NCBI RefSeq assembly: GCF_001750685.1
Contig: NZ_CP017269.1
Coordinates: 1,653,416-1,717,415 of the forward strand
Direction: 5' to 3'
Length of the DNA stretch: 64,000 bases
DNA from: Geosporobacter ferrireducens
GTDB lineage: Bacteria > Bacillota > Clostridia > Peptostreptococcales > Thermotaleaceae
Positions 51,705-61,403 of this stretch are shown here, piece after piece. Each line of letters opens with the position of its first letter. Within the stretch, counting starts at the first letter, position 1. The position numbers were made by a program, and so were the translations under genes. The notes under the pieces were generated by a model, which was not told the origin of the DNA, did not search any database, and was given only the letters and a program-made list of their open reading frames with translations.

Positions 51705-51748
51705 AACTAAGCCTATGAATAAATGTAAGATTATCCATAGGCTTAGTT
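51705..51748. terminator. Hairpin in the 51.4-51.8 kb gap
   Basis: Perfect 13-bp arms AACTAAGCCTATG and CATAGGCTTAGTT with an 18-nt loop, 35 bp from the stop of the VOC gene on the minus strand; a terminator is likely though the T-run is poor. The gap 51390-51782 otherwise holds only a 61-codon frame without convincing coding character. Confidence 0.5.
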
Positions 51749-51782
51749 ATAACCTAAATTAAGATTTGACATGAACGATCTA

Positions 51783-52154
51783 TTAACCTATTTGGTTAAA
51801 TTCTATTTTCTCTGCATTAGGCCCTTCTATAGTAAAGAAGCGCACTCCTTTCTCAAAAAAAGGCAAGGCCTGAATCTCTTCATCCAAAATTTTAAATTTC
51901 AGTGATTTTATATACTCGAGTACTGATTCAATGTCCTTTACATTTAACGAAATATGGTCAATAGCACCAGCTTTTCCAGACACCTCTTTACTTTCATACA
52001 ACTCTATTAACAGGCTATGCAGCTTCATAAAGATAACCGTATCTGTTTTAAAAAAGGGTTCAAATCCTAGATCCATATAAAATTTTATTGAAGTATCCAA
52101 GCAGTTTGTTGGAATTCCTATATGCTGTAATCCTGTAGTATAACTAGCGTCCAT
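51783..52154 (-). CDS. VOC-family (glyoxalase/dioxygenase fold) protein
   Basis: 123 residues, two beta-alpha-beta-beta-beta modules: LQHIGIPTNCLDTSIKFYMDLGF and IDHISLNVKDIESVLEYI. Metal ligands are likely the two His and a Glu (IEFN region). Last gene of the sugar operon; it could be an epimerase, isomerase or lyase on a sugar-derived compound. The specific reaction is unknown. Confidence 0.75.
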   Translation of the reverse strand: MDASYTTGLQHIGIPTNCLDTSIKFYMDLGFEPFFKTDTVIFMKLHSLLIELYESKEVSGKAGAIDHISLNVKDIESVLEYIKSLKFKILDEEIQALPFFEKGVRFFTIEGPNAEKIEFNQIG

Positions 52155-52220
52155 TTTGAGATTCCTCCCATATTCTTTAGATCTTTTTAATCAAATATTC
52201 ACCTATTCAGCTACAACTGT

Positions 52221-53201
52221 TTATATTGTTTTGAAAGGTTCAATAATGTTTTCGATTTCTCTTAATTCTTCCTTAGTCAAATTCCACGTTGTTGAATTTA
52301 TATTTTTTTCTAATTGATTGATGCTAGAAACCCCAGCAATAATAGAAGTAACCTCTTCTTTCTGTCTTAGCCAATTGAATGCAACCTCATTTAATGGTCT
52401 TCCAATTTTATCTGCAAAATCACCTATGGCAAGGGCCCCTTCATAATATTTCTCAAATAAATTTCCTGTTAACTTTGGATTGGCATTTCTGATATCCTTT
52501 TCTGAAAAATTGCTGCATCGTTTAAATACTCCCGTCAATAGACCTTGGAATAATGGACTGTAAGGTAAAAATGCCTGTTGATGTTTTTTAACCATAGGTA
52601 ATACTTCATCTTCTGTCTTGTAGCCCAATGGTATATTATGATAGCTATTTGTATTTCTTTCCAGCATGTTATACAAAGACTGTTGCGCGCTGATTTCAAT
52701 CATAGACATAAATTCATCTACGTCCTTCTGAGCAAAATTAGATAAACCTATATATCTAATTTTTCCTGCCTTTTTAATTTCTTCTAAAGCACTAACCGTT
52801 TCTTCGATTGCTGTCTTACAATCAGGCCAATGCAATTGATATATATCAATATAGTCTGTTTGAAGCCTTTGTAAGCTTTTATCTATCTCATTTAAAATGC
52901 TTCTTTTCGTTAAATTGTTGCTGATTTCTTGTTGATCGTTCCAAACCAAACCACATTTACTGGCAACCAATACTTTAGAACGCTTACCATCCTTTAAAGC
53001 TTTACCCAGGATCTCTTCGGATTTGCCAAATCCATAAACAGGAGCCACATCGAATAAGTTTATTCCACCGTCAATGGCTGCATGTACAATTTTAATCGTA
53101 TTATCACCAACTGCATTATCCCATTGACCACCAAAGTTCCAGCAACCCATTCCAATCGTCGAAATACTTTCTTCAATCTTAGCCACTTTTTTATATAACA
53201 T
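52221..53201 (-). CDS. Aldo/keto reductase
   Basis: 326 residues, TIM-barrel AKR: Asp and Tyr in FDVAPVYGFGKSE, Lys in VASKCG, His in YQLHWPD, and the NADPH-binding end IIAGVSSINQLEKN. GGGAGG precedes the ATG at 53201. Between the permease and VOC genes of the ribose-type operon, so it probably interconverts sugar aldehydes/ketones and alcohols. Confidence 0.88.
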   Translation of the reverse strand: MLYKKVAKIEESISTIGMGCWNFGGQWDNAVGDNTIKIVHAAIDGGINLFDVAPVYGFGKSEEILGKALKDGKRSKVLVASKCGLVWNDQQEISNNLTKRSILNEIDKSLQRLQTDYIDIYQLHWPDCKTAIEETVSALEEIKKAGKIRYIGLSNFAQKDVDEFMSMIEISAQQSLYNMLERNTNSYHNIPLGYKTEDEVLPMVKKHQQAFLPYSPLFQGLLTGVFKRCSNFSEKDIRNANPKLTGNLFEKYYEGALAIGDFADKIGRPLNEVAFNWLRQKEEVTSIIAGVSSINQLEKNINSTTWNLTKEELREIENIIEPFKTI

Positions 53202-53223
53202 ATTTAGACCTCCCTGCAAAATA

Positions 53224-54192
53224 TTAGCGTCTTAATTTATCTAATAAAACTGCTATTACAATCAATGATCCAATGATTATTTCTAAAATAAAGGAATTAA
53301 CTCCAAGTAGCACACCACCTTGCCGAAGTGTAGCCATAATCATTGAACCAAGAACTGTGCCAATCACACTACCAGCACCACCATCTAAGCTAGCTCCGCC
53401 AACCACTGCTGCCGCTATAGCATCAAGCTCGTAGCCGGCGCCTGCAGTAGGCACACCATTTCCCAACCTTGAAGTAAGTAAAATACCGGCTATACTGCAA
53501 GCTAATGCCGAAAAGATATATACACCGTATGTAGTCTTTCGAATATTAATACCGCTTAGTCTCGCTGCTTCTCTATTGCTCCCTAAGGCATATACATTCC
53601 TGCCAAAGACTGTCTTATTCGTCATAAACCACGCAAGTACTATCATAGCAATCCATACTACAAATAAAAACGGGATATTTAACACTTCTATTTGGGCAAT
53701 ACGTTTAAATTCATTAGGTAATTTAGATATCATACTTGCATTCGTCAGCAGCATAATCACTGCCCTAATTACAGTCATGGTCCCCATTGTGGCAATAAAC
53801 GGCGGTACTTTGCCATCATAAACCAAAACTCCATTTACCAATCCAATTAACATACCTGATATAATAGAAATGACAATAGACACAGGAATTGATATTCCAT
53901 TTACCATACATAAAGCTGCTACTATCCCTGATAGTCCGGTAACAGCCCCAACGGATAAATCAATCCCAGCCGATGTAATAACTACAACCATGCCTATTGC
54001 AATCATTCCATAAATAGATGCCTGCCTCGTAAGGGTCTTTAGATTTCCTGCTGTAAAAAACACATCTGATGTAATGCTAAAAAACATAGCCAATAGCACC
54101 AATAATATAATTAAAAAAAGTTCAGTTTTCATTCCCTTGCTAAATAAACTTACTTTACTTTTTTCCTTTTCCTCTTTAACCAAAGTCTCCAT
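53224..54192 (-). CDS. Sugar ABC transporter permease (RbsC type)
   Basis: 322 residues, about eight to ten membrane helices, with the family motif GIDLSVGAVTGLSG and LGSNREAARLSGINIRKTT plus AIAAAVVGGASLDGGAGS. Forms the pore of a pentose/hexose importer with the ATPase encoded 11 bp upstream. Confidence 0.9.
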   Translation of the reverse strand: METLVKEEKEKSKVSLFSKGMKTELFLIILLVLLAMFFSITSDVFFTAGNLKTLTRQASIYGMIAIGMVVVITSAGIDLSVGAVTGLSGIVAALCMVNGISIPVSIVISIISGMLIGLVNGVLVYDGKVPPFIATMGTMTVIRAVIMLLTNASMISKLPNEFKRIAQIEVLNIPFLFVVWIAMIVLAWFMTNKTVFGRNVYALGSNREAARLSGINIRKTTYGVYIFSALACSIAGILLTSRLGNGVPTAGAGYELDAIAAAVVGGASLDGGAGSVIGTVLGSMIMATLRQGGVLLGVNSFILEIIIGSLIVIAVLLDKLRR

Positions 54193-54203
54193 AGAAACCT
54201 CCT

Positions 54204-55703
54204 TTAACTTATGCCAGAAGCTAATCTTAATATTTCTTCATCATCAAACTCTGACTTTTCCAATATACCCATTTGCTTTCCTTCATACATTACTAATATA
54301 CGATTTGATAAACCCATTACTTCAGGTAAATAGGAAGAAATTATAATGATTGATTTTCCCTGACTAAGTAGCTGTTCAAAAATTTTGTAGATTTCCTGTT
54401 TTGCACCTACATCAATGCCTACCGTTGGTTCGTCAAAGATAAAAATATCACTCTCCTGCGCCAACCATTTTGAAATAACAACTTTTTGTTGATTGCCCCC
54501 GGATAGATTCTTAACTAATTGATGTATGGAAGGTGTTTTGGTTCTCAGCCTCTCTATCAATTTTGTAGTTTGGTTATTAATTTTCTTACTATTAATTATT
54601 CCATAAGAAGATACCTTATTAATTGCTACCATATTCGTATTCACTGCAATAGATAAGCCTAGCGCCAATCCCTCGTCTTTCCTGTTTTCCGGTATGAGCG
54701 CTATTCCTTTTTTGATTGCCTCTTCCGGATTATTTATTTCAGCTTTGTGCCCATTTATATAAATATCTCCTGACTCTTTTTTATCAGCTCCAAAAATACA
54801 TCTCACAATTTCGGTACGTCCAGAACCTACCAATCCAAACATTCCGAATATCTCGCCTTTTTTTACCTCAAAGTTGATATTTTGAAATGCTTTACTTCGA
54901 CAAAGATTATCAACCTTCAGTACAGGCTCTCCTTGCCTCACTTGCCTGATTTCATACATGTCCTGTGTATTACGTCCCACCATCATTGAAATCAGATCGT
55001 TTTCATTGGTTTCACTAGTTTCTACCGTTCTTACCTTAATACCATCCTTCATAACGGTTACACGGTCACTAATTCTAAATATCTCATCCATTCTATGGGT
55101 AATATAAATAATTCCAACATTTCGTTCCTTTAGCATCTGTATAATTTTGAATAATTCCTCAATCTCCTCATTCGTTAATAGTGCAGTTGGCTCATCAAAT
55201 ATAACAAGCTTAGCCTTAAGATGAAGAATCTTCCCAATCGCGACCATTTCCTGCTGAGCTACAGATAATTCACTAATAACTGATTTAGGATTAACATGTA
55301 CATTCATAGACTCTAGAATCTTTCTCGTTTCTGCATACATCGTCTTATAATCCACTAAACCAAATTTCGTTTTAGGTAACTGACCCATATAAAAGTTTTC
55401 AGCGATGGTTAAATCCTTTGCTAAATTTACATCCTGGTAAACAGCTCCTAAGCCATGCTTTTCAGCTTGCAATGGAGATTTGAAATCCACAGGCTTATTT
55501 TCCACAAATATTTCACCTGATGTTCTGCTATGAACGCCCATCAATATTTTAATAATCGTAGACTTCCCTGCTCCATTTTCTCCAACTAACGCATGCACTT
55601 CACCTTTACGTACATCAAAACTAACATTATCCAGTGCTTTAACTCCTGGAAATTCCTTTACTATATTTTTAAACGCTATTATTATTTCATGTTCTAAAGG
55701 CAT
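54204..55703 (-). CDS. Sugar ABC transporter double ATP-binding protein (RbsA type)
   Basis: 499 residues with two ABC domains. First: GENGAGKSTI and LSVAQQEMVAIG; second: LVGSGRTEIVR (a degenerate Walker A, usual in this family) and LSGGNQQKVVISKWL. AAGGAGG precedes the ATG at 55703; a GTG two codons upstream is possible. A strong stem-loop separates it from the binding-protein gene. Confidence 0.9.
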   Translation of the reverse strand: MPLEHEIIIAFKNIVKEFPGVKALDNVSFDVRKGEVHALVGENGAGKSTIIKILMGVHSRTSGEIFVENKPVDFKSPLQAEKHGLGAVYQDVNLAKDLTIAENFYMGQLPKTKFGLVDYKTMYAETRKILESMNVHVNPKSVISELSVAQQEMVAIGKILHLKAKLVIFDEPTALLTNEEIEELFKIIQMLKERNVGIIYITHRMDEIFRISDRVTVMKDGIKVRTVETSETNENDLISMMVGRNTQDMYEIRQVRQGEPVLKVDNLCRSKAFQNINFEVKKGEIFGMFGLVGSGRTEIVRCIFGADKKESGDIYINGHKAEINNPEEAIKKGIALIPENRKDEGLALGLSIAVNTNMVAINKVSSYGIINSKKINNQTTKLIERLRTKTPSIHQLVKNLSGGNQQKVVISKWLAQESDIFIFDEPTVGIDVGAKQEIYKIFEQLLSQGKSIIIISSYLPEVMGLSNRILVMYEGKQMGILEKSEFDDEEILRLASGIS

Positions 55704-55747
55704 ATCCACCCTCCTTGCTTACTGCCTGTTATCTAAACTATGTTTCT

Positions 55748-55791
55748 AAAAATATCACAGACACGAAATATACCATGTCTGTGATATTTTT
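55748..55791 (-). terminator. Intercistronic stem-loop between binding-protein and ATPase genes
   Basis: Perfect 16-bp arms AAAAATATCACAGACA (55748-55763) and its complement (55776-55791). On the minus strand it ends in ATTTTT. It probably stops part of the transcription and protects the upstream mRNA, giving more binding protein than ATPase and permease. Confidence 0.7.
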
Positions 55792-55806
55792 ATATCTTCA
55801 TAACTG

Positions 55807-56835
55807 TTATTCCAAAGGATATAGCAACTTGTGTATTGCAGGTTCTTTCATATTTTCTTTTGTTACTATAGTAGCATTGATTATGATGTCTTTTTGAACA
55901 CTTTTACCCTCAATTGCTTCCATTGCATGCATAACGCCATCATATCCCATTCCAAATGGATTTTGTACTACTAATCCATTTAATGTTCCATCTTCAAGGG
56001 CTTTAATTTCATCTTCGTTGGTATCAAAGGCATATGTAACGATTTCATTATGTTTTCCTGATTCTTCAAGGGCTTTGGCTATACCCACCCCCATATGATT
56101 GTTATCCCCGAAGATACCTATCAAATCCGGATTTGCAGCTATTGTATTTTCAGCTATATTTAAAGCCTTTGCAATATCGTTTTCCCCATACTGGGTTTCA
56201 AGAACGACGATATTAGGAACTAATTCAGTTATTTTTGCAATGAATCCTTCTGTTCTGTCTGTATTAACCTTTGAACCGGCCACAGAACTAATTACAATTA
56301 CCTTCTTTCCAGAAGGATCAATTCCCATGCCATTCCAGTCTTTGACCATGGCTTCCGCCGCCATACCTGCTGCTAAACGATGGTCTGTTGCCAAGTAAGA
56401 TGTATATTTGTCTGTATTTAGTTTGTTGTCTATCGTTATAACAGGAATTCCATTTGCAACAGCATTCTCAACTGCGGGAACTGTTGCATCTGAGCTTGAA
56501 GAGGCAATTACTACAGCGTCTGGCTGAGTAGCGATAACGTTTTCCAGAATTGAAACCTGCTTATCAATGTCTGTTTCTGATGGCGGCCCATCTGTAGTTA
56601 CTACAACTTTTCCATTACTATCTGCTTCTGCTGCTTTCGCACCTGCTAACAGTGTTTGCCAATAGTCCGAGTCAGTTGCTTTTACTATAACAGAAATTTT
56701 ATAAGTCTTTTCTTCTGTATTAGCCGGTGTACTTCCTTGATCCGCTCCCTTATTTTCAGTACTTGAACCACATCCTGCAAATAGTGCAACTGCCATTATC
56801 ACGACCAATAATAATGCAAACATTCTCTTTTTCAT
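55807..56835 (-). CDS. Sugar-binding lipoprotein (RbsB type)
   Basis: 342 residues, lipobox ALFAGCGSS, then a periplasmic-binding-protein type 1 fold: ISVIVKATDSDYWQTLLAGAKAAE, DAVVIASSSSDATVPAVENAVANGIPVITIDN, GIFGDNNHMGVGIAKALEESG. First gene of the transport operon, downstream of two LacI-type operators. The sugar is unknown; ribose, allose or another aldose or polyol is possible. Confidence 0.9.
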   Translation of the reverse strand: MKKRMFALLLVVIMAVALFAGCGSSTENKGADQGSTPANTEEKTYKISVIVKATDSDYWQTLLAGAKAAEADSNGKVVVTTDGPPSETDIDKQVSILENVIATQPDAVVIASSSSDATVPAVENAVANGIPVITIDNKLNTDKYTSYLATDHRLAAGMAAEAMVKDWNGMGIDPSGKKVIVISSVAGSKVNTDRTEGFIAKITELVPNIVVLETQYGENDIAKALNIAENTIAANPDLIGIFGDNNHMGVGIAKALEESGKHNEIVTYAFDTNEDEIKALEDGTLNGLVVQNPFGMGYDGVMHAMEAIEGKSVQKDIIINATIVTKENMKEPAIHKLLYPLE

Positions 56836-56922
56836 AACCCTTTTCTCTCCTTTTTCATTATTTATTTTATTTTCAGCACTCCTTATTGAAAATTCAGAGC
56901 ACCAAAACTAAAAACTATATTA

Positions 56923-56960
56923 TGAAACCGCTCCCATTTATTTTTGTGGAACCGCTCCCA
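56923..56960. promoter_or_regulatory. Two LacI-family operators before the sugar operon
   Basis: TGAAACCGCTCCCA (56923-56936) and TGGAACCGCTCCCA (56947-56960) are spaced by 24 bp. A third, related site lies at 58021. The central CG and symmetric TGG/CCA ends fit LacI/GalR operators. A CATAAT-like -10 box lies next to the first site. Confidence 0.65.
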
Positions 56961-56980
56961 CATTTTCTTTTAAAAAAGCA

Positions 56981-58003
56981 CTATGGCTTCTTTTTTTCAG
57001 AACCTTTTAAATAGATTTTAAAAGGCATAATATACTCTACTCTTTGCTTATCCGGATCTTCAAACCTCTCTAATAACCTACGCATCGCTACTCTTCCCAT
57101 CTCTACAGCATCTCTAGCCACATAGCTAAAGTTATATCCCAGTATATCTAGTACTTTATTGTTATCAATTCCTATTGCAGATATATCCTTGCCTAAAATT
57201 ATGTTATATTCCATTAATGCTTTAATTAGTCCTAGTGAAGTTCTGTTATTGCACGTTAGTATGGCATCAGGCAGATCTTTGCTCTCTATAAATTGTTTTG
57301 ACAACTCGTAGGCCTTTTCCACGCTAAAGTTTCCCTCATAAATGTATTTGTCCATGATCTCCATTTTATAATCTTCCATGGCATTCAAGTAGCCTTTATA
57401 GCGATCTTGGCCAATTTTCAGTTTAAGGTCCCCCGTAATGATACCAATCTTCTTATGTCCTTCTTTAATTAATATCTCTGTAGCACTATAGGCACTTTGA
57501 TAGTTTTCAAAGAAGACGCCATCCCACTGCGAATTCTTTACACCTCTATCTAAAAGCACTATTGGAATTTTAGAATCCCTTAATTTCTGTTTCAGTTTTT
57601 TCTCTGTTTCGCTGTCACTATGATCATTTACAGGGGTTAAAATCAAGCCTTTTACCCGCTGCATATTCATCATATCTAAAGCTCTCTCTTCTTTTAAAAA
57701 TCTATTGCTCGTATCACAAAAAATCAAAGTCATATTATGTTCATCTACGACTTCACTAATGCCTGTTAGTATTTCTCCAAAAAATTCATTATCGGCTTCA
57801 GGAATAATCACACCAATCGTATTACTTTCTTTTTTACTTAAGTTCCTTGCCGTTGCAGATGGATAATAAGTATTCTCTTTTATAACCTGTTCAATCTTCT
57901 CTCTTGTTTCTCTATGTACATATCCTGAATTATTTAATACACGTGAAACTGTAGATTTAGATACCTTTGCTTTTTTTGCTATATCTGTAATTGTTAGTCT
58001 CAT
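56981..58003 (-). CDS. LacI-family transcriptional regulator
   Basis: 340 residues: N-terminal helix-turn-helix and hinge (TITDIAKKAKVSKSTVSRVLNNSGYV, then ATARNLSKKESNTIGVIIPE), then a sugar-binding core similar to the RbsB-type fold. Likely represses the adjacent sugar operon and itself through the sites at 56923-56960 and 58021. Confidence 0.92.
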   Translation of the reverse strand: MRLTITDIAKKAKVSKSTVSRVLNNSGYVHRETREKIEQVIKENTYYPSATARNLSKKESNTIGVIIPEADNEFFGEILTGISEVVDEHNMTLIFCDTSNRFLKEERALDMMNMQRVKGLILTPVNDHSDSETEKKLKQKLRDSKIPIVLLDRGVKNSQWDGVFFENYQSAYSATEILIKEGHKKIGIITGDLKLKIGQDRYKGYLNAMEDYKMEIMDKYIYEGNFSVEKAYELSKQFIESKDLPDAILTCNNRTSLGLIKALMEYNIILGKDISAIGIDNNKVLDILGYNFSYVARDAVEMGRVAMRRLLERFEDPDKQRVEYIMPFKIYLKGSEKKKP

Positions 58004-58020
58004 AATTAAGCCCTCACATA

Positions 58021-58070
58021 TGGAACCGTTTTCATGTTTAAATTATATAATCCTCCTTTTTACGTGTCAA
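58021..58070 (-). promoter_or_regulatory. Promoter and operator of the LacI gene
   Basis: Minus strand TTGACA (58065-58070), 17-base spacer and TATAAT (58042-58047), both perfect consensus. The operator TGAAAACGGTTCCA (58021-58034) follows just downstream of the -10 box, indicating autorepression. Confidence 0.75.
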
Positions 58071-58256
58071 TATATTTCTTATGTTTTTGCATATTATTTT
58101 TTTACTTTTATTAATTTTCAGTAAATTATCCCAGAGGCATCTTTGACAGAATTCTTGTTTAACATGTAAATTCCCGTTACCCTCTACCTTTTAATTTCTG
58201 TTTAAGAATAACATCCCTTAATCATTCCTTGAAACAGAAAGAAATCTATGAAATTT

Positions 58257-58305
58257 TAAAAAGGTAAGCACATATTACCGCCTACTATGTTTACTTACCT
58301 TCCTA
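58257..58305 (-). terminator. Terminator of the MFS gene
   Basis: AAGGTAAG arms (58261-58268 and 58294-58301) with an imperfect inner stem; on the minus strand followed by TTTTT. It closely resembles the hairpin at 7316-7362, including flanking CTATTT. The remainder of 58071-58352 shows no gene. Confidence 0.6.
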
Positions 58306-58352
58306 TTTTACTTATGTCTCATTACTATGTTTTCGAGTTTTTGCTTTCTCTA

Positions 58353-59615
58353 TCATATTTCTACTTTTTGCACCTCAAGCCGCATCTTTTCCGCTACCGC
58401 TTTCTCCTTATCCGGCTGTACACGATAAGCCACATATAAATTCCCAAGAGAAAAAGCTGCAGCCATAAAGAATACCCACTGACTGCCCCATTGGCTCCAG
58501 ACATAGCCGCCGGCAATTGCCGCTAGTATAGACACCACATGGTCCAGGCTGATTCCCATGGATAATGTAGATGTAATCTCATCATTGTTCCATGCGATGG
58601 AGCGTAAATAAATCGATTTAACCATACCGATCTGCATCGACAGCCTATCCAACACAAACAACAGATATACAATCCACACCGATAAGCCTTGACTAGGGAG
58701 TGCTTCTGATGTTATACCCCATACTACAAAACCATAAATAATATAAATACCTATAAATGTAAGCGCATCTATATACATCATGCGCTTGATGCCAAAACGA
58801 TCCATCCACTCTCCCAGCATATTAAGAAAGAATATGGAGATAAATCCGACGACAATGGTAAGCAATGCAAGTGTATCGGCTTTCTTCAACAATAGGTCTA
58901 CGATAACCCATGTCCCGTAGACAAAAGCGATTTGCTTCTGAACCCCGTGTAGTATTGTAAGCAGATAAAAGTACCGATATTGCTTTCTCAAAATCAGCTT
59001 CGTCTTGCGCCGTACTGCCTTTTGTGGTTTAACTTTCCGTATCATCGCTACAGTCATTACTGCAGCGCATATTAAGGCGCTGGCAGCCACTAAAAATATC
59101 CATTTAATAGAGGTATGGAAGGTGAAGAATCCTGTTCTAAATCCGAAAAATACCAGAAGGGCAGCAATTAGGTTAAATGCTGCTCGAATACTGAAATACT
59201 GTCCCATACGGCGCCCGATCTGATCCGGCTCAGCCAATGACATGCCAATAGCATCCTGGAGGGGCATAAAAAGGTGCATGCCCATGGAATTGATAAAGAG
59301 GAAGATTAACATTACACCAAAAGAGGGTGTAAAAAGGCCTAGCATGGCAACTCCTAAAATTGCCAGTATCTGTGCAATAAAGGAGACTCTCAAATCCCCT
59401 AGAAAACCCAGCATACCAATCATGAATGCACATAATACCCCCGGCAGTTCACGGGGAAACTCTATTAATCCTCTTTGGACTGCCGTAACTTGATAAACCT
59501 CTTTAAAATAGTTGGAATATACTCCGTCACTTAGACCATTGCCTAAGCCTACCGCAGCAATCAGAATAAAAAACATCAAAATTTCAGTGCGTGTCTGCAG
59601 AATTTTTCTAATCAC
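58353..59615 (-). CDS. MFS transporter
   Basis: 420 residues with about twelve membrane helices and a cytoplasmic loop after helix 6 (MIRKVKPQKAVRRKTKL). GNGLSDGVYSNYFKEVYQV and GFLGDLRVSFIAQ are reminiscent of MFS exporters or sugar carriers; no substrate can be assigned. It lies downstream of citX but is separated from it by a terminator. Confidence 0.8.
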   Translation of the reverse strand: MIRKILQTRTEILMFFILIAAVGLGNGLSDGVYSNYFKEVYQVTAVQRGLIEFPRELPGVLCAFMIGMLGFLGDLRVSFIAQILAILGVAMLGLFTPSFGVMLIFLFINSMGMHLFMPLQDAIGMSLAEPDQIGRRMGQYFSIRAAFNLIAALLVFFGFRTGFFTFHTSIKWIFLVAASALICAAVMTVAMIRKVKPQKAVRRKTKLILRKQYRYFYLLTILHGVQKQIAFVYGTWVIVDLLLKKADTLALLTIVVGFISIFFLNMLGEWMDRFGIKRMMYIDALTFIGIYIIYGFVVWGITSEALPSQGLSVWIVYLLFVLDRLSMQIGMVKSIYLRSIAWNNDEITSTLSMGISLDHVVSILAAIAGGYVWSQWGSQWVFFMAAAFSLGNLYVAYRVQPDKEKAVAEKMRLEVQKVEI

Positions 59616-59812
59616 TCTGGTTATCTCCTTTGCCTTTTACAAGTAGTTATATATTATTCCGAAACAGAAATTGCAATGCATATAAAAAATTAATGTGCCT
59701 GCCCGCTTCATTTTTGAAATGACACACAGATCATCCCTACCATTAATGGATATATTTCTACGCATGAGTAGATAATCCTTCTTATTCAGCCTGCTTACCG
59801 TACATAATCATG

Positions 59813-59839
59813 AAAAAACCGATGTATGACATACACCGG
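59813..59839 (-). terminator. Terminator after citX
   Basis: Minus strand CCGGTGTATG-TC-ATACATCGG followed by TTTTTT. It ends the citC-citG-citX transcript. The rest of 59616-59868 shows no gene. Confidence 0.75.
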
Positions 59840-59868
59840 AATTGTAGTAGGAACATAAGACTTATCTT

Positions 59869-60384
59869 TTATTCAAAATAATCCATTGCCATAGTATTTA
59901 TTTTTTCAAGCAGTTCAGACAATGAATGATTCTGTTCCCTACGGCAGATATAAGCATTTTGGCTGCATAACAGGCATGTTCTTTCACTGTAACCAATATC
60001 TATCCGGCCAATCTTTACAAGTTGATCGTCAAAAACATCAAAATCAAAAACTCTTCCTAACGGATGCGTAGATTCAATGTGGGTGGTCAGGTGCTTTAAC
60101 CTGATTCCATCCATATTGGTACATATATAGCCTTCCGGGCCCGTTTCTAAAAATTTGCTCTCCTGAAACACTATCACAGTTTGGTCATTTATAGCCCTTT
60201 GAAGTGTGCTCATGCCCTCATGGTGAATTTTACGAAAGAGAAGGCTGTCTTTCTCCGGACCAGGTATATTCAATGTAAAAGAAACGAGGCTGGAATGATG
60301 TTTTTGAATTAATGTATTTTGATAAACCGCCCTTTGTTCTCTGCTTTCAAGTATCTTTAACAGCATGTCATTATTTATCGTCAT
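59869..60384 (-). CDS. citX: Apo-citrate lyase phosphoribosyl-dephospho-CoA transferase
   Basis: 171 residues of the CitX family (LLKILESREQRAVYQNTLI, SFTLNIPGPEKD, LGRVFDFDVFD, SERTCLLC). It attaches the 2'-(5''-triphosphoribosyl)-3'-dephospho-CoA group to the lyase acyl carrier subunit. It follows citG by 15 bp. No citD, citE or citF lies in the window. Confidence 0.85.
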   Translation of the reverse strand: MTINNDMLLKILESREQRAVYQNTLIQKHHSSLVSFTLNIPGPEKDSLLFRKIHHEGMSTLQRAINDQTVIVFQESKFLETGPEGYICTNMDGIRLKHLTTHIESTHPLGRVFDFDVFDDQLVKIGRIDIGYSERTCLLCSQNAYICRREQNHSLSELLEKINTMAMDYFE

Positions 60385-60399
60385 TTGTCTTAACCCTCT

Positions 60400-61326
60400 T
60401 TAAACTTTTTCATAATGTTTAATCTCATTGCATTCAAACTGTTGTTCTAATAGATACAACATGATGGTCACTGCCAAGAGGTCTGCTGAACCTCCGGGAC
60501 TTATATTTCTACTAATGAATTCCCGATCCAGAAAAATAATATATTCCATCCCTTCCTTGGTAAATACACCGCCTAGTTGTAAAGCAATCTCTGCACTTTG
60601 CTTCACATATTCAAGGGTTCCGTGATCATGTCTTCCAAGTATATTGCTATCCTCGGTTTCACTCATGAGATGGAGCAAAACCTGTACGAATACGTTGTTG
60701 AGATCTTCATCGCAGGATGTATATTTCTTCATTACAGGCAGGCCATACTTCAGCACTGTTTTAAAGCCTGACGCTACCTCACCACGGATTCCTTTTATGT
60801 TATATCTTTCATATAGCTTTTCTCCATAGGTTTGTGCTCTTTTCTCTGTTCTCATTCCAAGTTCCTTGCATAAATCCACTGCAATCTCTTGAACTCGTTT
60901 ACAAATCTCCTGGGCATCAGCGATGGATTCTTTTTTTTCTTTATATAGAGAACCCAATGCTGCTGCGATAATTCCCAAAGAAAAAACTAACCCTTTATGC
61001 GTATTCACTCCGTTGGTTGCTGCGAACATTTTTTTCTCACCTTCAATCCCGAAAGGGCGAATCCGTTCCAGCAACACCGGATAATCTTGAGTGGTAAAAT
61101 TCATCCCTTCGATAGCGCAGCGGTAGAATGTATCGAATAATACAGCACTACTGGACATAAATGTTAGAAAGTTCATGTCTTTATGGGCACCAGAATTCCT
61201 TCTGTCTACAAGTCCCGGCTTTGGTGTAGCTGACACCTCATAGAGCATGGACTTTATTGCTGTTTCTGCAACCGTTAAGCAAAAATCATTCATTCCCACA
61301 AATACATCTTCTTTCATTTTTTCCAT
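60400..61326 (-). CDS. citG: Triphosphoribosyl-dephospho-CoA synthase
   Basis: 308 residues. EVSATPKPGLVDRRNSGAHKDM, FGIEGEKKMFAATNGVNTHKG and GEVASGFKTVLKYGLP are hallmarks of CitG/MdcB. It makes the prosthetic-group precursor from ATP and dephospho-CoA. AGGAGG precedes the ATG. MdcB of malonate decarboxylase is related; the adjacent citC and citX favour CitG. Confidence 0.88.
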   Translation of the reverse strand: MEKMKEDVFVGMNDFCLTVAETAIKSMLYEVSATPKPGLVDRRNSGAHKDMNFLTFMSSSAVLFDTFYRCAIEGMNFTTQDYPVLLERIRPFGIEGEKKMFAATNGVNTHKGLVFSLGIIAAALGSLYKEKKESIADAQEICKRVQEIAVDLCKELGMRTEKRAQTYGEKLYERYNIKGIRGEVASGFKTVLKYGLPVMKKYTSCDEDLNNVFVQVLLHLMSETEDSNILGRHDHGTLEYVKQSAEIALQLGGVFTKEGMEYIIFLDREFISRNISPGGSADLLAVTIMLYLLEQQFECNEIKHYEKV

Positions 61327-61403
61327 AGGCTTTCCTCCTAGTGTTCCTGATTTATAAAAACCTTATATTTCTCCAAGAATGTGTTCCTCGTCACCGTACA
61401 AAA

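Noticed and set aside
51577..51762. 61-codon reading frame
   Set aside because: No ribosome binding site, no recognisable family, and its 3' part overlaps the 13-bp inverted repeat; probably non-coding.
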